Part shown: positions 6,417 through 8,764 of the stretch, piece by piece
How positions within the stretch are numbered: the stretch's first letter is position 1
How the letters are laid out: each line of letters opens with the position of its first letter
Program-made: the position numbers and the translations under genes
NCBI GenBank assembly: GCA_964542435.1
Contig: CAZIVE010000110.1
Location: 1 to 8,764 of the forward strand
DNA from: CAZIVE01 sp964542435
Lineage (GTDB): Bacteria > Bacteroidota > Bacteroidia > Bacteroidales > Tannerellaceae
Direction of reading: 5' to 3'
DNA length: 8,764 bases
Notes under the pieces: model-generated
Told to the model about the DNA's origin: nothing
The model's database searches: none
Seen by the model: only the letters and a program-made list of their open reading frames with translations

Positions 6417-8213
6417 ATGATACTCATCTTAGGAGGAACCACAGAAGGACGGAAAGCAGCTGAAGTCATCGACGAAGCAGGCAAACCCTTCTTCTATTCC
6501 ACAAAAGGCGACCTGCAGGAGATAGTCTGCAAAAACGGCAGCTGTATTCACGGCGGCATGGATTGTTCTGTCATGACAGACTTCTGCCATGTAAACCAGA
6601 TTCGTCTGCTGATCGATGCTGCACATCCTTTCGCTACGCAACTGCATGAGACGGTGGCCCGCGTGGCTGCTTCGATGAGGCTTCCAGCAATCCGCTTCGA
6701 ACGGATATTTCCTCCGCATGACAACGACATCGTATGGTGTGAGAACTATAACGTCGCCATAAACAAACTCGAGACTGACGGGATCACAAATCTCCTGGCA
6801 CTGACCGGCGTTCAAACAATGGAGAAGCTTCGCCCCTATTGGCAGAAACACCGATGCCACTTTCGGATCTTACCGCGCGAGGAGTCGAAAGTGCAAGCAG
6901 AGAAAGAGGGCTTCGATCCAGAGAGACTGGTCTTTTACGATCAGGAACATACCACGGAGATCCTGCTTAAACAGTTACATCCACAGGCAATCCTCACAAA
7001 AGAGAGCGGAATCTCCGGAGGCTTCCAGCAGAAGGTCAATGCGGCTCGAGCACAGCACGTCAGAATATATGCGATACAAAAACCTGAGCTGCCTGAAGGA
7101 TTCATCACCGTCACAGGCAAACATGGATTGAGGAAACAGGTGGAACATCTCCTACCCGACTTTTTCCCACTGCGAAGCGGCTATACGACCGGTTCCTGCG
7201 CGACTGCGGCAGCGAAGGCGGCACTCCTCGCTCTGCTCTACGGCGAAGAAGAAACGGATGTCACTTTTTCTCTTCCCGACGGAGAGATCATGGAACTTCC
7301 CATTGACTCCATCCGCATCAACGCTGTGTCTGCCACAGCCTCCGTGATCAAAGACGCCGGAGACGATCCTGACGTGACGAATCGATGTCCCATAGTTGTT
7401 ACGGTCCAACGTGCCGATCACGAGGGAATTCGTTTTCTGCAAGGAAAAGGTGTGGGGCTCGTGACACTCCCAGGATTAGGAATTCCCGTAGGAGATCCTG
7501 CTATCAATAAAACCCCGAGAATGATGATCACAAACGAGCTGTCGGCACTCTACCAAGGAGGACTCGACGTCACCATCTCCGTACCGAACGGTGACGAGAT
7601 TGCACTTCGAACCTTCAATCCAAAGCTGGGCGTGAAAGACGGGATCTCCATCATCGGCACTTCCGGCATTGTGATGCCTTTCTCTTCAGAAGCCTTCATC
7701 GATGCCATTCGTCGAGAAGTGGAAGTCTGCATAGCCGTCGGTTCTCCAAGACTTGTGATCAATTCGGGAGCCAAGAGCGAAAAGGTAGTACGCAAAGAAT
7801 ATCCGAGTCTTTCGGATCAGGCGTTCGTACACTATGGCAATTTCATCGGAGAGACGCTGAAAATAGCAGATGAACTGAACATCCACGATGTGACTATGGG
7901 TATCATGATCGGGAAAGCAGTGAAGTTGGCCGAAGGTAACCTCGACACGCACAGTCATAAAGTAGTCATGAACAAAGACTTCCTCAAACAATTGGCTGCA
8001 GACTCCGATTGTTCCGATGAGGTTTCAGCCATCATCGATCAGATCACTCTGGCACGCGAACTGTGGGAGAAGCTCGCGCCTACTGATGCAGATAGGTTTT
8101 TCCCCGCCATCCTCTCAAGCTGCCATCAATATTGCAGGAAGATTCTGCCCGACGGGGATCTGACAATACTTCTCATCGATGAAAACAATAAAATTCCCTA
8201 TCGCATCAGCTAA
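6417..8213 (+). CDS. cbiJD: Fused CbiJ-CbiD: cobalt-precorrin-6A reductase and cobalt-precorrin-5B C1-methyltransferase
   Basis: The 598-residue protein has CbiJ/CobK in residues 1 to about 248 and CbiD in about 250-598. CbiJ begins directly with MILILGGTTEGR, the nucleotide-binding loop of the family, and carries IDAAHPFA (67-74) and TKESG (194-198); it reduces cobalt-precorrin-6A with a nicotinamide cofactor. CbiD shows its hallmark RSGYTTGSCATAAAKAA (253-269), KDAGDDPDVT (312-321), GKGVGLVTLPGLG (343-355), NKTPR (364-368) and KLAEGNLDTHS (503-513), and methylates C1 with SAM and removes the old ring substituent. CbiD makes the substrate of CbiJ: consecutive steps again, in reverse order. 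I chose ATG 6417 (7 nt after the cbiGF stop) over the in-frame upstream GTG at 6336, because the earlier start would add 27 residues ahead of the GGTTEGR strand and overlap cbiGF. It is the last gene seen in the operon. Confidence 0.95.
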   Translation: MILILGGTTEGRKAAEVIDEAGKPFFYSTKGDLQEIVCKNGSCIHGGMDCSVMTDFCHVNQIRLLIDAAHPFATQLHETVARVAASMRLPAIRFERIFPPHDNDIVWCENYNVAINKLETDGITNLLALTGVQTMEKLRPYWQKHRCHFRILPREESKVQAEKEGFDPERLVFYDQEHTTEILLKQLHPQAILTKESGISGGFQQKVNAARAQHVRIYAIQKPELPEGFITVTGKHGLRKQVEHLLPDFFPLRSGYTTGSCATAAAKAALLALLYGEEETDVTFSLPDGEIMELPIDSIRINAVSATASVIKDAGDDPDVTNRCPIVVTVQRADHEGIRFLQGKGVGLVTLPGLGIPVGDPAINKTPRMMITNELSALYQGGLDVTISVPNGDEIALRTFNPKLGVKDGISIIGTSGIVMPFSSEAFIDAIRREVEVCIAVGSPRLVINSGAKSEKVVRKEYPSLSDQAFVHYGNFIGETLKIADELNIHDVTMGIMIGKAVKLAEGNLDTHSHKVVMNKDFLKQLAADSDCSDEVSAIIDQITLARELWEKLAPTDADRFFPAILSSCHQYCRKILPDGDLTILLIDENNKIPYRIS

Positions 8214-8348
8214 GCACGAACATCGTCCTGCTTGATGTGTTAACGCCAAGCGGTCATTCAAGGAAAAGATTTTTATCATTATCTGCAACGAACGGGGAGT
8301 ATACTTTTTTAATTGCAATGACTCTGCGCTCGTAATATCATTTTATGA

Positions 8349-8441
8349 AGACAAGACCTTATTACTTAACTAGCACTACTCCTTCTTCGTCTCTTTTTTC
8401 TTCTGTGAGTTTGTTGAACTATAGTTCTAAAGATCTTGTCT
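8349..8441. repeat. Inverted repeat pair enclosing a 12-bp palindrome
   Basis: AGACAAGA (8349-8356) is the exact reverse complement of TCTTGTCT (8434-8441), 77 nt apart. Inside, GAACTATAGTTC (8416-8427) is a perfect 12-bp palindrome. One perfect 12-mer palindrome or so is expected by chance in a window of this length, so neither element is strong alone. A role in RNA structure or protein binding is unproven. Confidence 0.4.
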
Positions 8442-8480
8442 CGCGATAACTCTTTCCGCGCCCCAGCGAAAAAAATCCTC

Positions 8481-8510
8481 AGAAAACAGTTACTCTATTC
8501 TTTGAGTGAT
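8481..8510. repeat. Degenerate repeat unit flanking the tandem array
   Basis: The stretch AGAAAACAGTTACTC ... ATTCTTTGA ... AT follows the second part of the array's later unit type (GAGCAAAACACTACTC ... ATTATTTTGA ... AT) with small gaps, and abuts the first full unit at 8511. I read it as a decayed edge unit. The match is by eye and imperfect. Confidence 0.4.
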
Positions 8511-8764
8511 AATTTGTTTGAACAAAAAGCAATAACAAACTATTTTAAGTAATGATTCGTTTGAACAAAAAGCAATAACAAACTATTTTAAGTAATGATT
8601 CGTTAGAGCAAAACACTACTCAGAATTATTTTGACCTATGATTCGTTAGAGCAAATCATTACTCAGAATTATTTTGACCTATGATTTGTTAGAACAAAAC
8701 ACTACTCAGAATTATTTTGACCTATGATTCGTTAGAGCAAAACACTACTCAGAATTATTTTGAC
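8511..8764. repeat. 43-bp tandem repeat array, at least 5.9 copies, continuing past the right edge
   Basis: Head-to-tail units of exactly 43 bp with no spacers: 8511-8553, 8554-8596, 8597-8639, 8640-8682, 8683-8725 and 8726-8764 (39 bp, cut by the window). Units 1-2 form one subtype (41 of 43 identical), with GTTTGAACAAAAAGC and CTATTTTAAGTAAT. Units 3-6 form another, with GTTAGAGCAAAACACTACTC and ATTATTTTGACCTAT; units 4 and 5 differ from unit 3 at two positions each, and unit 6 equals unit 3 over the 39 bases seen. Units carry a dyad near their start, perfect in units 1 and 5 (TTTGTT-NN-AACAAA). The length is not a multiple of three and stops are frequent, so it is not coding. Confidence 0.95.

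Larger units (their letters stand above)
8214..8510. other. Non-coding, AT-rich region after the cbi operon
   Basis: About 300 nt without a credible gene on either strand. There is no clear intrinsic terminator for the operon. The nearest candidate is a 5-bp stem ACATC/GATGT (8220-8224 with 8234-8238) with no T-run after it. A T-run at 8391-8399 has no hairpin before it. The stretch does hold an inverted repeat pair and a palindrome (8349-8441), a short AGTATACTTTTTT run (8298-8310), and at its end a degenerate repeat unit leading into the tandem array. Confidence 0.7.

Noticed and set aside
8511..8764. Tandem array as a CRISPR
   Set aside because: The units follow each other directly with no unique spacers, the 43-bp period is too short for a repeat plus spacer, and there are no cas genes in the window.
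8597..8764. TTATTTTG in each later repeat unit as an array of -7 promoter elements
   Set aside because: It differs from TAnnTTTG at the second base, has no -33 element at the right distance, and is better explained as part of an AT-rich repeat.

Overview
The window is one end of an anaerobic (cobalt-early) cobalamin (vitamin B12) biosynthesis locus, almost certainly from a member of the Bacteroidales. Three things point there: the set of two-domain fusion enzymes (CbiH-CbiC, CbiE-CbiT, CbiG-CbiF, CbiJ-CbiD), a TAnnTTTG-type -7 promoter box, and start codons that mostly lack a clear Shine-Dalgarno sequence. CbiK, CbiG and CbiD, with no sign of CobG or CobN, mark the oxygen-independent route. 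I cannot name a genus from the sequence alone.

Layout. Positions 1-632 (minus strand) hold the first 210 codons of cbiA; the rest lies off the left edge. Positions 633-918 are a divergent intergenic region with a -7 box (679-687), a cobalamin riboswitch (about 691-863) and a leader. The leader continues into a terminator-like hairpin (935-971) that overlaps the possible N-terminus of the first gene. Five plus-strand genes follow as a tight operon: an exported-type cobaltochelatase CbiK (about 919-1929), CbiHC (1993-3402), CbiET (3395-4585), CbiGF (4589-6409) and CbiJD (6417-8213). Gaps are 63, -8, 3 and 7 nt. Positions 8214-8764 are non-coding and AT-rich, with an imperfect inverted repeat region and then a 43-bp tandem repeat array that runs off the right edge.

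How the genes work together. CbiK inserts cobalt into sirohydrochlorin. CbiH makes cobalt-precorrin-4, CbiF makes cobalt-precorrin-5A, CbiG opens the lactone and releases the two-carbon unit, CbiD methylates C1, CbiJ reduces, CbiT and CbiE methylate C15 and C5 with decarboxylation, CbiC moves the C11 methyl to C12 to give cobyrinate, and the divergent CbiA amidates cobyrinate. The only ring-stage enzyme not seen is CbiL (C20 methyltransferase), which must be encoded elsewhere if the pathway is complete. The riboswitch implies feedback repression of the plus-strand operon by B12.

The protein-coding part is a known kind of locus. The less ordinary items are the exported chelatase at the head of a cytoplasmic pathway, the attenuator-like hairpin and uncertain start of cbiK, and the 43-bp tandem repeat array with dyad-bearing units.
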